Shown one piece after another: positions 44,566-55,931 of a stretch of DNA of 64,000 bases; positions within the stretch are counted from its first letter, which is position 1; each line of letters starts with the position of its first letter. Both the position numbers and the translations under genes were made by a program. Below the pieces are notes generated by a model that searched no databases, was not told the DNA's origin, and saw nothing but the letters and a program-made list of their open reading frames with translations. Source of the DNA: Emergomyces orientalis (taxonomy: Eukaryota > Ascomycota > Eurotiomycetes > Onygenales > Ajellomycetaceae); NCBI GenBank assembly GCA_002110485.1, contig MOWL01000045.1, positions 1,920,307 through 1,984,306 of the forward strand, read 5' to 3'.

Positions 44566-45819
44566 TTACATGGAACCGAGCCGCAAAAGCGCTTCGACTG
44601 CTGCACGTTCTTCGATGTCGCCACCAACATCATCGGGACAAGAAAAATCGACATGTTGAATGGGAATCCCGCCGGGGACAGATTTGGTGAGGGCGGAATA
44701 AGAAGGTCCGCCGCCGTAACCCCGACTCCTACCTTTGGAGCCTGCCGCGTAGGTATTATAATTATAATTATTATTGTTGTTGATGTTAAGACCACCCCCA
44801 GAGGCTTTAGGATAAGACCTGGCCCTGAGGGCGGCAGCTCCAATCTGCGCCCAGTCCTCTTCGTCTGTGGCGTCTGCCTCGTCCCAATCTCCGTCCATAG
44901 GTATTTCATCCTCTGGAGTTTCGGACGAGGAACAATAGGAGATTCGATCGTCTCCGTCGAGTGACATTTTGTCTGCCTCATGCTCTGACATGGTGATATC
45001 TTCATGGTCTCCATAGTCAAACTCGGAATGAGAAAAAACGACGGAGTCCCCCGCCATTGATGAGCCATATTGGCCAGAAACGTTCCGGATCTTTCGACCT
45101 GCAGGGATCTGGATTCTCTCATGAGAATAGGAGGAGGGCACACTGCCCGGGGGCGATGAAGGCCCATCTCTGGCGTGCCTGGGTGGTTGGTTACGACGCC
45201 GCGCATCCCACCGGCCCCATCCAACCTTTTCAAACTCGACATCTCCATCGACTCCTGCGCCTTCGCCACCGCTTCCCCGTCCTTCCAGCGCCCCTACGAC
45301 AACTCTGCGTGCCTTTGCCGGAGGAATCCTGGAGAAACCTGGTACCGAAGTAGTCAGGTAGCCGATGATGTGTCGTATAGCCAAAGGGCCATGGGTCAAA
45401 AGGATATCAGGGAGGTGGTATTTGGCCAGCATTCCGGGAGAGATCGCATCCGATCCAGCAAGGGAGCTCAGGTTCTCTGCCACCAAGGGGGTGTGGTGGT
45501 GCTGGTCCTGGCTTTTCGCATGGTCGACAGCATCTTGCAGGTCGATATCAGAATCGACGTGCAAGGGGACATAGGGAGGCGAGTCTGGGAGATTCGAGTG
45601 GTGGCGTTTGAAGCCATGGGGGTGTATGTTAGGGGAGAGGGAGTTGGGAGGTGTCGGTAACATGACGGGTTGACCGTGGCGATGGTGACGGGTTGGAACA
45701 GCAGCAAAGCTGTCCCTGCCAGAAGAGAAGCCACTATCACGCAGCTTGGGGATCTCAACAGAGGCGGTCTTGCCAGCAAGAGCCAAGGCGATGCTGGACG
45801 AAGCTGGACGAGTCGCCAT
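44566..45819 (-). CDS. STB3: Stb3-like Sin3-binding protein
   Basis: A single exon of 417 residues. The frame is open to 45864, but the ATG at 45819 was chosen because a CCAACAG acceptor-like site and poor coding sequence precede it. An LPTPPNSLSPN motif lies at residues 54-64. The Stb3 domain covers about residues 120-208: SDAISPGMLAKYHLPDILL, GPLAIRHIIGYLTTSVPGF, PPAKARRVVVGALE and VEFEKVGWGRWDARR. Yeast Stb3 binds the ribosomal RNA processing element upstream of ribosome-biogenesis genes and recruits Sin3-Rpd3 when TORC1 is low. The C-terminal half is acidic and disordered (SCSSSETPEDE-like, Asp/Glu clusters). A 5' leader intron and a long pyrimidine-rich leader to about 46460 suggest post-transcriptional control, but that is inference. 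Confidence 0.85.
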   Translation of the reverse strand: MATRPASSSIALALAGKTASVEIPKLRDSGFSSGRDSFAAVPTRHHRHGQPVMLPTPPNSLSPNIHPHGFKRHHSNLPDSPPYVPLHVDSDIDLQDAVDHAKSQDQHHHTPLVAENLSSLAGSDAISPGMLAKYHLPDILLTHGPLAIRHIIGYLTTSVPGFSRIPPAKARRVVVGALEGRGSGGEGAGVDGDVEFEKVGWGRWDARRRNQPPRHARDGPSSPPGSVPSSYSHERIQIPAGRKIRNVSGQYGSSMAGDSVVFSHSEFDYGDHEDITMSEHEADKMSLDGDDRISYCSSSETPEDEIPMDGDWDEADATDEEDWAQIGAAALRARSYPKASGGGLNINNNNNYNYNTYAAGSKGRSRGYGGGPSYSALTKSVPGGIPIQHVDFSCPDDVGGDIEERAAVEALLRLGSM

Positions 45820-48800
45820 GATTGCGGGTATAGGGATGATGGTTATGCTCTGTTGGACGCACAAGGATAAATATTAGCAGTGGCTCAAAGCAGGCACTTT
45901 ACACGTTAAAAAGGAGAGATAGGAGCGGAAAGAGAAAGAAGGACGCAAGGAAAACGCGCGTGGCACCTGTCTTGAAGACAGGTGTAGTGACATAAAAAAG
46001 GAATTATGAGTCGTAGTATAAAATGAACCACGGAGAGGAAGAAGAAATACGCACACCACTCGAGAATATCCACGGTCAAAGTTTGTAAATCGTGAGGAGA
46101 CAGGCGAAGAGGAGCAAGCTAGCTCGGGTTCAGCTGAATGCGACACAAAGGCGAGGATGGTTTAATCGCGCGAAAAGGGAGACTCGTCGAAGGGACAGTT
46201 CTCTTGCTTGGGGAGGGATGTTTTGTTGAAGAGAAACGGAGAAGAAGAATGAGAAGAAGTAAAAGGCCGAGAAGAAAGTGGAAGAGGAAAAACGAGGAGA
46301 TGAAGACGACGATTAGTATGTAAGAACCGGCACTCGCAGTTAGTTCTGGGTTGTTTTGCAGTTGATGATGAAGAAGAAAAAGAAGATGATTTGAAGATGA
46401 AACAGAAAAGGCGACGGACGAAGGCGACGAAGAACTGGGGTTAGTCACCGATACACTCACTTAGTCAGGCGTAAATGACTCTTTTGGGCATTGGACAGCG
46501 ACAGACCTCTCGAAGGGGGGATGGATGGCGTGTTGTAGTGGGTACTTCCCCATACAATTTATTATGTGGAGGTACTTGGGCCCGCATCCACTGTCATCCG
46601 CCCGCGCCCCCTACCATTGGACCGCTCATACCACGTGATTACATAAACCGCCGTATCCTTGGCGGTATTGAACTTTATATGGAGCCCGTATTTGTATTTC
46701 CCAAGGTTGGGTTGACGGAGTCCCGTATTTCCGGGGGGGCAAAGGGAGACAGAACCAGTGGATGATTGATGCTTTTCCTGGGTTGACCTGCACAAAAAGG
46801 CACTATTTATTATTTTACGTGTGCATGTAATGGGTTTGTATGTATCTGCAGAAACCCCTCATTTTTGTTCTCTTGTGCACGATAGATAATTCATTCATTC
46901 GGGATCTATTTTTCTGCCGATTTTTTGAACTAAACCAGAAGCATGTTTGTTTATCTCTTCCTCATTGCTTCGGATTTGGGGGGCAATCGATAGCCAGCCT
47001 ATGAATGCACACATGGAGACTGAGGGGTTCTGAGGCGTCTGAGAGCTTCCCCAATGACTGCAACTTTCTCATTTGATCATGCCATTTCTATTTAATTATT
47101 TATATATCCTACCTTTCATATTTCTTATCCTGGGTATCTATCCAGCTTTTCCGCCCATCTGATTGCATGCACCAGCGCAGCAAACATGCATTTCATTAAT
47201 TCCCAGTTCGCCCGCCTTCTGCAAGTGTTTTTGAAACTAACCATCAGGCAGCGCGAACGGTGGGGTTTCTACACATGCATACCCACACTCAGTGCATATT
47301 CGCATAACATTGCAGCCATCATGGATATCCCAAAAAATAAAAATAAAAATAAAAATCCCTCTCCTAACTGCCCTCAGCCAGTCCAAGCCTTCCAACACCA
47401 CACACATCCATGTGGTTGGCGGTTGGGAGGGCGCCTTTCGCCGCTTGCCTCCAAGACATATTACATCATTTGCAGCCTTGGAAGAATATGCCCTCAACCA
47501 AATACTTGGTAAGGAAGGTTCACCGTTTCATTCCTTTTTCTGTTTTCCCCCTCCCCTCCTGGTTCAGCCCCTCGCGGTCAACAGCCAGAAACACAAGGAG
47601 CGCACTCTTCGCGCTTCTTCCCTGTAATTGGCTGACTGCCTCATGCCCGTGGTCTGGGCCATTCAGCGTAGCGAGTGGGGCGCGGGAGGATCCGGGGAGG
47701 GGGGTTGTTGGAGGTTTGAGTGAGATAGAATGAGAGTCGAGGCTATGGAGTCGGAAGAATGTTATCTGCAATCACTCTGCAATGAATACATAACATAATA
47801 CATGGGGAGGTATTATTATTTTATGAGAGATGGATCAATTTCAATGACGCTGGGTGAAATCTGTATGGTTCGGTTCCACCCAGGACTGCACGCAGAAGGT
47901 TACCCCCCCTTCTTCCAGCCCATGGTTGGCTACTCTTTACAGCCAGAACCTTTTTCAGCCCTGCCTGTGTTTCCCCTCGGAACCAGAAACAGCTCAGCTC
48001 GGGTAAAAATAAAATACCTAGGTTTCATTATTATTACCTACTACTGACGTGCTTTTAAGCATGTCCCCATCATTCAGGGCAACCCTCCAAAGGCACCATA
48101 AACTCCACACTTCGACATGTGCGCCATCCCACCAATTCTACACGCTGCAATCAAGCACCTCTGCCCCCCTATCCACCTATATCAATTCCTTCCCCTTTTT
48201 TCTTTTTTCTTTGTTTTTTGATTCTTTATTTGTTTCCACTTCGAATCTTTTTCGTCATCTCATCTAAAACCAAATTTTCCCCTCCCCTTTTGGTTCCTGA
48301 GAAGCCTTTCTCCGTTTCTAACCAGGTATATATTCTCTACGTCATAGTCATCATCCGAACTCGGGACACGTTGTCTCAAAAGAGTGTAATTTTAGAACAG
48401 TCAAAATACATTTCGTGCATTATCGAAAAAAAATACCTGCTTATTTCCAGAAGAAAAGATGTTTCAATTGGAGTATCTGAATTTGCGTGTACGGAGATGC
48501 GTGTGTTTTTGATGCCTGCTGGCTTTCTTGTTGCCCTGCATCAGCCTCTTGCATATTGTGGCGGACGAATTGCTTGCGAAAACGGATTTCCCCAACCACC
48601 CCTAGAATATTTATAACAAAACACTGCAAAAATAGCCATAATATCCACGTTTTTCTATAATCATTCAAATAACATTTAAATCATTCAAATTAACGCGTTT
48701 TTCATATCTTTATCATCAAATTCATGTATATTAATCCCTTTTTCAATATGACTTGCAACGCCCGCTGTTCTGCTGTCTCACAGGTGTGTAAAAAGACTTC

Positions 48801-48829
48801 TACTCTGCACCTCAGTCTTCTCAAATAAC
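45820..48829. other. 3 kb with no confident gene, upstream of STB3-like gene
   Basis: The first 650 bases, read on the minus strand, are pyrimidine-rich leader or promoter-like DNA of the Stb3-like gene, with a probable 5'-UTR intron ending at about 45847-45852. From 46480 to 48620 only short frames occur, with no domain. An (AAATAA)-type run lies at 47335-47355. Further right the DNA becomes progressively AT-rich and merges into the island starting near 48830. Confidence 0.45.
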
Positions 48830-49057
48830 CTGTTCTGGTTAATGATGAGGTGGATGAGGTGGATGAGATGAATGATGAAAATATAGAGACTCAGTCTGAA
48901 GATTCTTGATATCTGTGAATTTCTACTTCTGAGTGAATCTCTACATCTGAGTGAATTTCTATCCCCAAGCCTGACATCTCATACAGATTGTATGAACAGA
49001 TGATTATCAATGAAATAAAGAATTCTTTAAAGATCAAATACTGAACTGTTTCCATGT

Positions 49058-49792
49058 GTGATTCAACTGTCAGCTTATATTCTATTCAACATACTGCAAA
49101 GATTTTCAGATAGTCAAGCAGCTTTGAAAAGAATTCAAAAGAATGAAATTCATAATGATCAAATGAATATAGAAGTAATTCTAAAGATATGCAAAAGAAT
49201 TCAATTAAAATATAAGACAAAGATATATCTGAGCTGGGTTCCTGCTCATATAAATATACATGGAAATGAGCTTGCTGATAAAGCAGCAAAGAAAGGAACA
49301 GAACTAAATATTGCAAGTTCAAAAATAGTTTCATGATCTTTTATTAAAAAAAAGATAAAAGAGAATTGCTCAGAAAAATGACATAAAATATGAAAAAAAT
49401 AAAGAAAAAGTCCTCACTATCTTAGATTTGAAACTAAATCTAAATGAAAATCATGCTCTATTAAGTGCAAGAAGAAGCTTTTCTCCTCAATCATTCAATT
49501 GAAATTAGATCATGACTATTTCAAATCTTATTTAAAAAGAATATCTGATATTGAAAGTGAAAATTGTGAATATTGTGACTCTCTTGAAGACCCAGAACAT
49601 ATCTTAATGAATTACTCATTAAATCAAGAACTTAGAGCTGAACTGAGATATAAATATAAGCTGAGAGAAATAAATATAAAACTACTATTTTCAACTGAAA
49701 TAGACAGTCAATATTTAATTGATTTTCTCAATGAAACTCAAATAGCTACTAGAAATCAATTCTATTTCAAAGATGAAAATATAAATGAATGA
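49058..49792 (+). pseudogene. Decayed LINE-type RNase H and C-terminal region
   Basis: Plus-strand frames at 49058-49336 and 49499-49792 retain the RNase H end of a non-LTR retrotransposon: FSDSQAALKRIQ, then KIYLSWVPAHINIHGNELADKAAKKG, then an ENCEYCDSLEDPEHILMNYS zinc-knuckle-like segment seen after RNase H in fungal LINEs. Between the frames, TGA stands where Trp is expected (for example SFIKKK preceded by a stop, and EK-stop-HKI-stop-KK). An additional TAA and a frame change interrupt the connection. The upstream reverse transcriptase part is missing. It was once the 3' end of a coding element and is now inactive. Confidence 0.75.
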
Positions 49793-50201
49793 GAATCTGA
49801 AATATTCTTTATAAAAACTGCTAGATATTATATAATATCTCACTATTTCTTTTGTGTTAGAGTCTGTCTTTTATTTTCTTTGTATTCATGTCATGAGTTA
49901 TTTTGTCTATCATTAATTTATTTTCTTTGTAATCACTTGAAAATTATATGAAAAAAAGAGAATATAAATAATCTTTAAAGATATTTATAAATAAATATAA
50001 AAAAAGAAAAATCAATTTGCTGACTATTCTGAGCTGGAATTCAAGTATTGCAAGTGCTATTTGTTTGAAGAAAAAATGTATAGTAATTAGTTTTAAAGTT
50101 AGAAAAATCCTGAGACTCTTTGAGTCTCAGGTAGATATCATAGTCTCTGACTGCATATATCTATAATGGAAGAATAATAATAATAATAATACTGCAAAGA
50201 A

Positions 50202-50990
50202 GATGATTGAAGAGTATATTACAAAGCTGAACTGTAAGAAGATGAAAATTACAGATTATATAGCAGTTATTTCATTTAACAAACACAGATCTGCGGTCAA
50301 GATCAATATTGAAAAGAAGCAGAATTGAAAAAAGATTATTGATTTTCTGAAGAAGTTATATAAAAAGAAAATGAGTGATTTTATCATTAAAGTCATCACT
50401 TATTTTAATTTTCTTGATATATCAACTCTATTCTCAAATATATCTGTAATACATGATTCTGCAGCTTTCTTTGAGATGTCAGATTCTCAATTGATAACTC
50501 AGACTTTGATATTCAAAAGAGTTCTTGATTTTAATATTAAAAAAAAAAAAATCTTATTATTCTGCAATTCTTTTCACTGTTCTGTCAAATTCTTTTGAAT
50601 CTATGAACTATCTGATGATGAAAAATCATCTATATGTTCAAGAATTACAGTCACTACTCAACAATTGAAGAAGATTTGAAATTGTCAGTCAAATGAACAA
50701 GATTCTATGCAGATTGAGCATGATATAACTGCAAAATGATGTTATCAAAAGATGAATTGTCATAACTTTGAGTGAGACACTTGCTGAATAGCTTATAATA
50801 ATACTCATATTCAACTTCTGAGTAGCAAGATTACCAGTTGAATAGATGATATTGAATCTAGTAAAGCAGTAGTTGAGATTTCTTCAAGAATGTAAAAGAT
50901 GAGCAATTAGATATGAAAGAACTATATTGTGCCTAAAATACAAGAAGAAAAGCTTAAGAAAGAAAAGAGAAAGAAAAAAAAAAAAAAAAA
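50202..50990 (+). pseudogene. TGA-riddled relic frame, probably retroelement structural protein
   Basis: A single plus-strand frame runs from an ATG at 50202 for about 230 codons, interrupted by about seven TGA codons and, until the last part, no TAA or TAG. The uninterrupted middle portion is 50371-50598. Reading each TGA as a mutated Trp codon gives a continuous Lys/Glu/Ile-rich protein ending in a poly-Lys tract near 50960-50990. A segment with spaced Cys and His (MNCHNF ... DTC) near 50750-50785 may be a degraded zinc knuckle. Its place among retroelement relics suggests a gag/ORF1-type protein, but the family is not recognisable. Confidence 0.55.
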
Positions 50991-51475
50991 GAAAGTGCAA
51001 AAAGTGTGAAAAAAAAAGCTCTAAGTGCAAGCTATAAGTGAGAACTAGTCACTAGTGTGAAAGCTATTAGTCTGTTTGAGCAGCTAGCTCAAGTTCATAT
51101 AATTATATAGAGATTCAATCTCTGACATTATCTCTCTTCTCCCCTTTCATGATTCTCTGCAGATAGTCATCAAGAGCCTGAGTCTTCTTCATTAGAGATG
51201 CCTTTACTCAGGTGAGAGCAGTTCAGCTCACTCATTTGATCAGATAATGCTTCTGACAGTATCTAATCTTCTTCTTAAAAATCTTTTTTTTTTTTTTTTC
51301 TTCCATTAAGGCATATGCAATCAGTGATTATGATGCCCATCTAGTATTACTAGAATTTATCATGTAAACTATATCTAAATACATGTAACTTCTTGTCACT
51401 TGCCATTACAGTAATTCCAGCCCAGAATAAGAGACACATTCAAAAATAAAAAATGATACAATTTAATACTACTTT

Positions 51476-51988
51476 AAACGTTCAAACGGTGAGCCGAAGG
51501 CCGGATGTCGACTAGCTCGACGGCTGCTTTAGGCCGATGATTGTCCAATACTGCCACGCTCCACGCACAGTGGACGCCCCCTGCGCGCTGCAAGCTCAAT
51601 TCCACGCCCCAGGGTTCAGGTACAGAAAATGGATCCTCACCCACTGATGGAATGGGCGCTTGCATCCTCCTTTTTCAAACGTCACTCACTCTTCGCCCAT
51701 CTTGGGACCGCCGGCCAGATATGGCCCTCTCGGAGCTAACTATAAAGTCATGGCTCCCTTCTCTCCAGCGGGTGATCTGGTCACCCTCGCAATTCCAGCT
51801 TCCCTTCCCATCGAATCTTCTCCGCCCATCAACCCCTCGCCGCTCCCCAAGCTATCAAGTCGCGCTTGCCCACCCTTATATCCCTCCCATCACAACCAAC
51901 GAGCTCTCTGTTCCTTCAACCATCCATCGCTGGCCCCTCCATCCCTATCCCTTCCCGTTCCTTCCTCTGGTCCTGTGCGGGACGAAGA
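51476..51988. other. GC-rich leader of DUF3435 gene, left edge of GC-rich block
   Basis: Composition changes sharply at 51475-51485 from AT-rich to GC-rich. A frame is open from 51541 and another from 51660, but both are out of frame with the recombinase-like gene or lack recognisable content. This probably holds the promoter and leader of the gene at 51989, and possibly the left end of a mobile element. No terminal repeat was identified. Confidence 0.4.
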
Positions 51989-54536
51989 ATGGCTCGTCGA
52001 CGCCGCGTACTATCACCCGTCGACAGCGACAGCGGGGAAGACACGATGGACGTGGACGTGGACGATGGTGATGCTGACGATGATGATAGCGATGGCACGG
52101 CCTCCGATTCCAGCGGAGAGACCGACCTGACGGACCCAGCTGATTACGGGGAAGACGGCAAGAATGACGCCAGCGATCTGGCTGGTCTGCTGGCGGCCGA
52201 CGAGCACCTTCCAGAGTACTATATGGATATGATGACCGACCCGGACGGATCCTTACTCCAATACGATGAATACGCGCCTAACTCTCTGAAGCTGCTCGAC
52301 CGCATCGAGCAGGAATGGTTCAAGTGAGTGTCTGAACTCCTCTCGCCCCGTCCTGGCCGCAATATCTTTCTAGTTTCTCACATGCTACACAGATTCTGCG
52401 CCTGCGTCAAACTGGACCCCAAGGAGACGTATCAGCGGATGGACGTAAAGAAGTTATACACTTTCTTCAGCTGGGTGCTGAATCAACGTCGCGGCAAGGG
52501 TGGGAGACGACGCCAGGGGCTCAAATACCAGAGCTCCCTAGAGACGTACTGGAAGATCTTCCGTCTGGTCTACGAGAGGGAGATGCAGGAGAAGATCAAC
52601 CGGGAGATATCACTGAGGGTGATTAAAAATGTATACAACTTCTCCTTCCCGTGTTCCCCTCAGCACCTGGACTCCTGTCCGGTGGCTGAATCGTTTCACG
52701 GTACTGACCCGGGGCCTGCTTGCGTTCAAGGTGATCCCAAAACTGGCGCGGCTCTACCATCTCAAGAAGGGGCGCCGGAAGAAGTCGGTTGTATATCTGG
52801 ACGACCTCGTCAAGGTCGTCGAGACGACCATCACCACCACCAAGAAGAAGTTCGGTCACGGCCGGCAACGGATCCTGCTCTGCCTGTTCTTCCAGCTGGC
52901 CGGGTTCTCGGCCAATCGACCGCAGGCGTTGCTGAATCTGTGCTACCGGCACATCAAGATCACCCTCCTGAAGGACCCCGACGGCGGGCCCAATAACATC
53001 CTGATCGAGTTTACCGTTGAATTCGCCAAAACATTCCTTGGAGAGAAGGAGGAGTAGGTGGACGCGTCCGCTCCGACCCGTACTGGCGAACTGTGACTGA
53101 CCACCCACCTGTGAATCTAGGACCACATTTATAGTCCCGGAGATCATCTTCGACCCGTCTCTGGTTCTCAGCCCCCACGTCACCCTTCTTGGGCTGCTGT
53201 TCGCCGATCACGCATTCGCCCCTCTCGACGGCGAGAGGGTTCTCACTTCGGCACGACAACTCGTCGACCTGAAGATACCGGAAGATACCTACCAACTCGA
53301 GCTCCACCTTAACCCAGCCCTGAACGATGTCCCAGTGTTCCGGAAGTCTGAGCGGACACTGAAAGCGATCAAGATATCCGCCACTGACGCGCTGACGTAC
53401 GGCACCATCAAACCCTGGATCAGGCGGATCGGGGAGATATCTGCGTTCCGCGACATCGTCCGACCGTACAGTCTGCGGTATGGTGCCGGCAAGGCGTTAG
53501 ATAACAGCGGTAAGTCCCGATCGGGGAGAAGACTTTGGCTTCCGATCTCTGGTCACTCATCATCTTCTATTGTACAGGGCACGTCAGCGAAGCTGTTCGC
53601 AGTCTGATCTTCCAGCACTCAGACCCCCGTACGTTCCTCAAATACTATCTCCACAGGACGGTGGACAAGGACGTTCGCGCCATCGTCCAGGGTCTGGACC
53701 CGCAGGAACATATCATGCGCGCCGCGTGCCGGATGCTCCGCTCTGTCAATCCGCACCGGCCGCAGGAACTGACCACGGCCCAGTCGAGGTCGGTCAACCA
53801 GCAGCCCCACATCCAGGAGCTCATCCGGAAACGCGATCTGCTCAGCAGACGCCTTGGGCGACCCCTCAAGAAGCACAAGGGGACAGTCAAGTACGAGCTC
53901 CACAAGAAGATCACCTGTGAGCTGGCAGGCGCACGCCAGCGGGCGAGAGACAAACTCCTACGTGATGTACAGGAAAAATTTGACTTCGAGGAGCCCCTGC
54001 GCGAGATCAAGCGACAGCTGTCCGGGATTGAGGTCTCAAAGACATTCGGTGAGTCTCGTAGCACCAATGAAAATATCCCGCCCCTGCAGCAGCGAATGAT
54101 ATCGGCGCTTCTCACCCTGCCCTGCGAGACGCTGCGAGACGAGATGCTTCGGCGCACTGAGGGGATCGACGCGGTTGCGGCATACTGCCTCTTCGAGGAG
54201 GGGGATACTTGCCGACTCCCGCGTGACAAGAGACCTACCGCCCTGGCGCTTCAGAGGGTCAGGGTGGAGGTGCACATTCCTCCGCCTCCCAGCCAGAGGG
54301 AGATCGCAGTGGGGGCCGTGATGAAGGACCATCGGCCACTCTACTGCTTCATCTGTCTGGATAAATTCTCTACCCATGGTGGGGTGACCAAGCACCTCGG
54401 ACGAAAACACCTCCAGCGCATCAAGCCTGGAGACACAATCAGATGCCCACGCTGCGATGTGGTCCTCGAGAGCAAGATGGAGCTTCAGAGCCACGCCTAC
54501 CATGTTCACAGCACAGTTAGCCCAGACGACCCGTAG
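51989..54536 (+). CDS. DUF3435 protein, tyrosine recombinase-like, with two C2H2 zinc fingers
   Basis: Five exons, 51989-52323, 52393-52630, 52731-53053, 53121-53509 and 53578-54536, give 747 residues. The 52631-52730 intron is the only join not fixed by a strong donor (GTATAC). The protein starts with an acidic Asp/Glu region (1-110). The DUF3435 core follows: KYQSSLETYWKIFRLVYERE, GRQRILLCLFFQLAGFSANRPQALLNL, TTFIVPEIIFDPSLVLSPHV, RPYSLRYGAGKAL and SLIFQHSDPRTFLKYYL. Aligned with tyrosine recombinases, candidate catalytic residues are Arg254, Arg418, His442 and Tyr451 or 452. Two fingers of the form Cys-x2-Cys-x12-His-x4-His end the protein. DUF3435 includes the recombinases ('captains') of fungal Starship elements and many solitary or FluG-like copies. 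It is intact and GC-rich beside a degraded island, which suggests recent arrival or selection. Confidence 0.85.
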
Positions 54537-55931
54537 CCACTTAGGCTCTCTCTCTTGCATCTACAAATACTCCCCACGACCCCGTGGTTGTGTTCCATCA
54601 CCCCATTATCCCTCTGTATGTTTGCAATCTCTGCTTCCACTGTGTCAAGAGCATATACCCATAGAAATACCAATTAAATGAACCATGCCGTACTGCTCAA
54701 AATTATATGCGCCCGACGAATATATATATAGTTATCCCTAGAAAATGCACGCCCACACAAGCTTCTATACATAACCGCTCACGATGTCGGTTTCCTTCCA
54801 TACACAACCGAAATAGGCACATATAGATGAAGAGAACGATCAGCCAGGGCTTCCCGTAACTTGGCTATAGTACATGCACCCCCACCAAGTTCCAACCCAT
54901 TACCCTCGTCAACAGCGCCAAAGCCCATCCATGAGCACCTTATCCTTCACCCACGGGCCCAAGGCATTGCTCGAGGATGGCTGGGCCGTGCATAGGGGAC
55001 CCGGGGGGGGGCCTGAAACGCCCTAAACCAACCATGACTGTGGCAAGGTCCGATTCTATCAACCTCCCATCTCCACACCACCCAATCGTCCAGCACAGAG
55101 ACCCAGCCCCACCGACGCTTCCTTTTCCCTATCCTGTCCGCCACAGCACCCCTTCGACAGGATTTTGGAGGAGATCTCGTCGAATGACGGGGGCCAAACT
55201 CTCGGCGGGAGCCGGAGAAATACCAACGAGCATGCCACCGCCCCCTCTGGATCGGATCCGAGTGGTTTTCCAGTGACTGCCTTGATATGCCTGTCAAGGC
55301 AGATACGGCTGTGGAAAGTGTCCCTCAAGTGGCTGGGTCAAATTCCCGGATACAATTCTGGAGTACCTTGTTGCATGGAGGTATACAAGCAACCGCGGAG
55401 CGATTTGATACCAGGCTGCGAGGAGTTGGTCATAGAATTCCCTGCGGAGTGGAAGGACAAACGGCCTTCACTGACTACGAAGATTGTTCTCCCCATCTCA
55501 CTCCGGGCCCATCCGGTTCTAGGGCTTCTTCCTAGGGTCTCGGGGTGTTGACTATCAGTGAAAACTCTGCGACGCTATTCCCCTCCACATGTTCGGGGAG
55601 GCTTATTGGCTCCCAACAGATGAGACAGCACAGCCTGAGCTCGCGTGACTGCTTCCCCGGCCCTGGGTATATATATGGGTTTCCTCCCGCCTTGGATCCA
55701 TCTTTCTTTCAATTCCTTTTCCACTTCCCATCCTACAACGCGCCGAGACTGAAACCCGCCGAGAGGCCTTTGTGTACCCAAAGGCGACCGAGCGCACATA
55801 AAAGAACCTGTTTTCCCCCACTGGTGCTCTTCATCATTCTTCTTTCTACAGCCTCACATCTGGAGTCACCTCCTTGCATCACGAGCCGTTCTTAGTGAGC
55901 GGCATTTCCCAGGCAAACCCATTTTTCAATC
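54537..55931. other. 1.4 kb between DUF3435 and RING genes
   Basis: Short open frames on both strands (for example 55165-55551 and 55287-55535) overlap and lack recognisable domains. GC content is similar to the flanking genes. The 250 bases before 55932 look like a leader (pyrimidine-rich near 55690-55860). Decayed coding DNA is possible but not supported. Confidence 0.4.

Larger units (their letters stand above)
48830..51475. other. AT-rich island of degraded transposable-element DNA
   Basis: Over 2.6 kb the sequence is far richer in A and T than its surroundings and almost free of CpG. It contains retroelement relics (listed separately) whose in-frame stops are mostly TGA. It ends abruptly at about 51475, where GC-rich DNA begins. 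This is the expected product of repeat-induced point mutation acting on a repeated element. Confidence 0.8.

Noticed and set aside
51541..52071. 176-codon frame overlapping the start of the DUF3435 gene
   Set aside because: Out of frame with the recognised protein, Pro/Ser-rich with no domain; probably the leader read in another frame.
53645..54229. 194-codon minus-strand frame inside the DUF3435 gene
   Set aside because: Antisense of a GC-rich exon with clear coding content on the plus strand.
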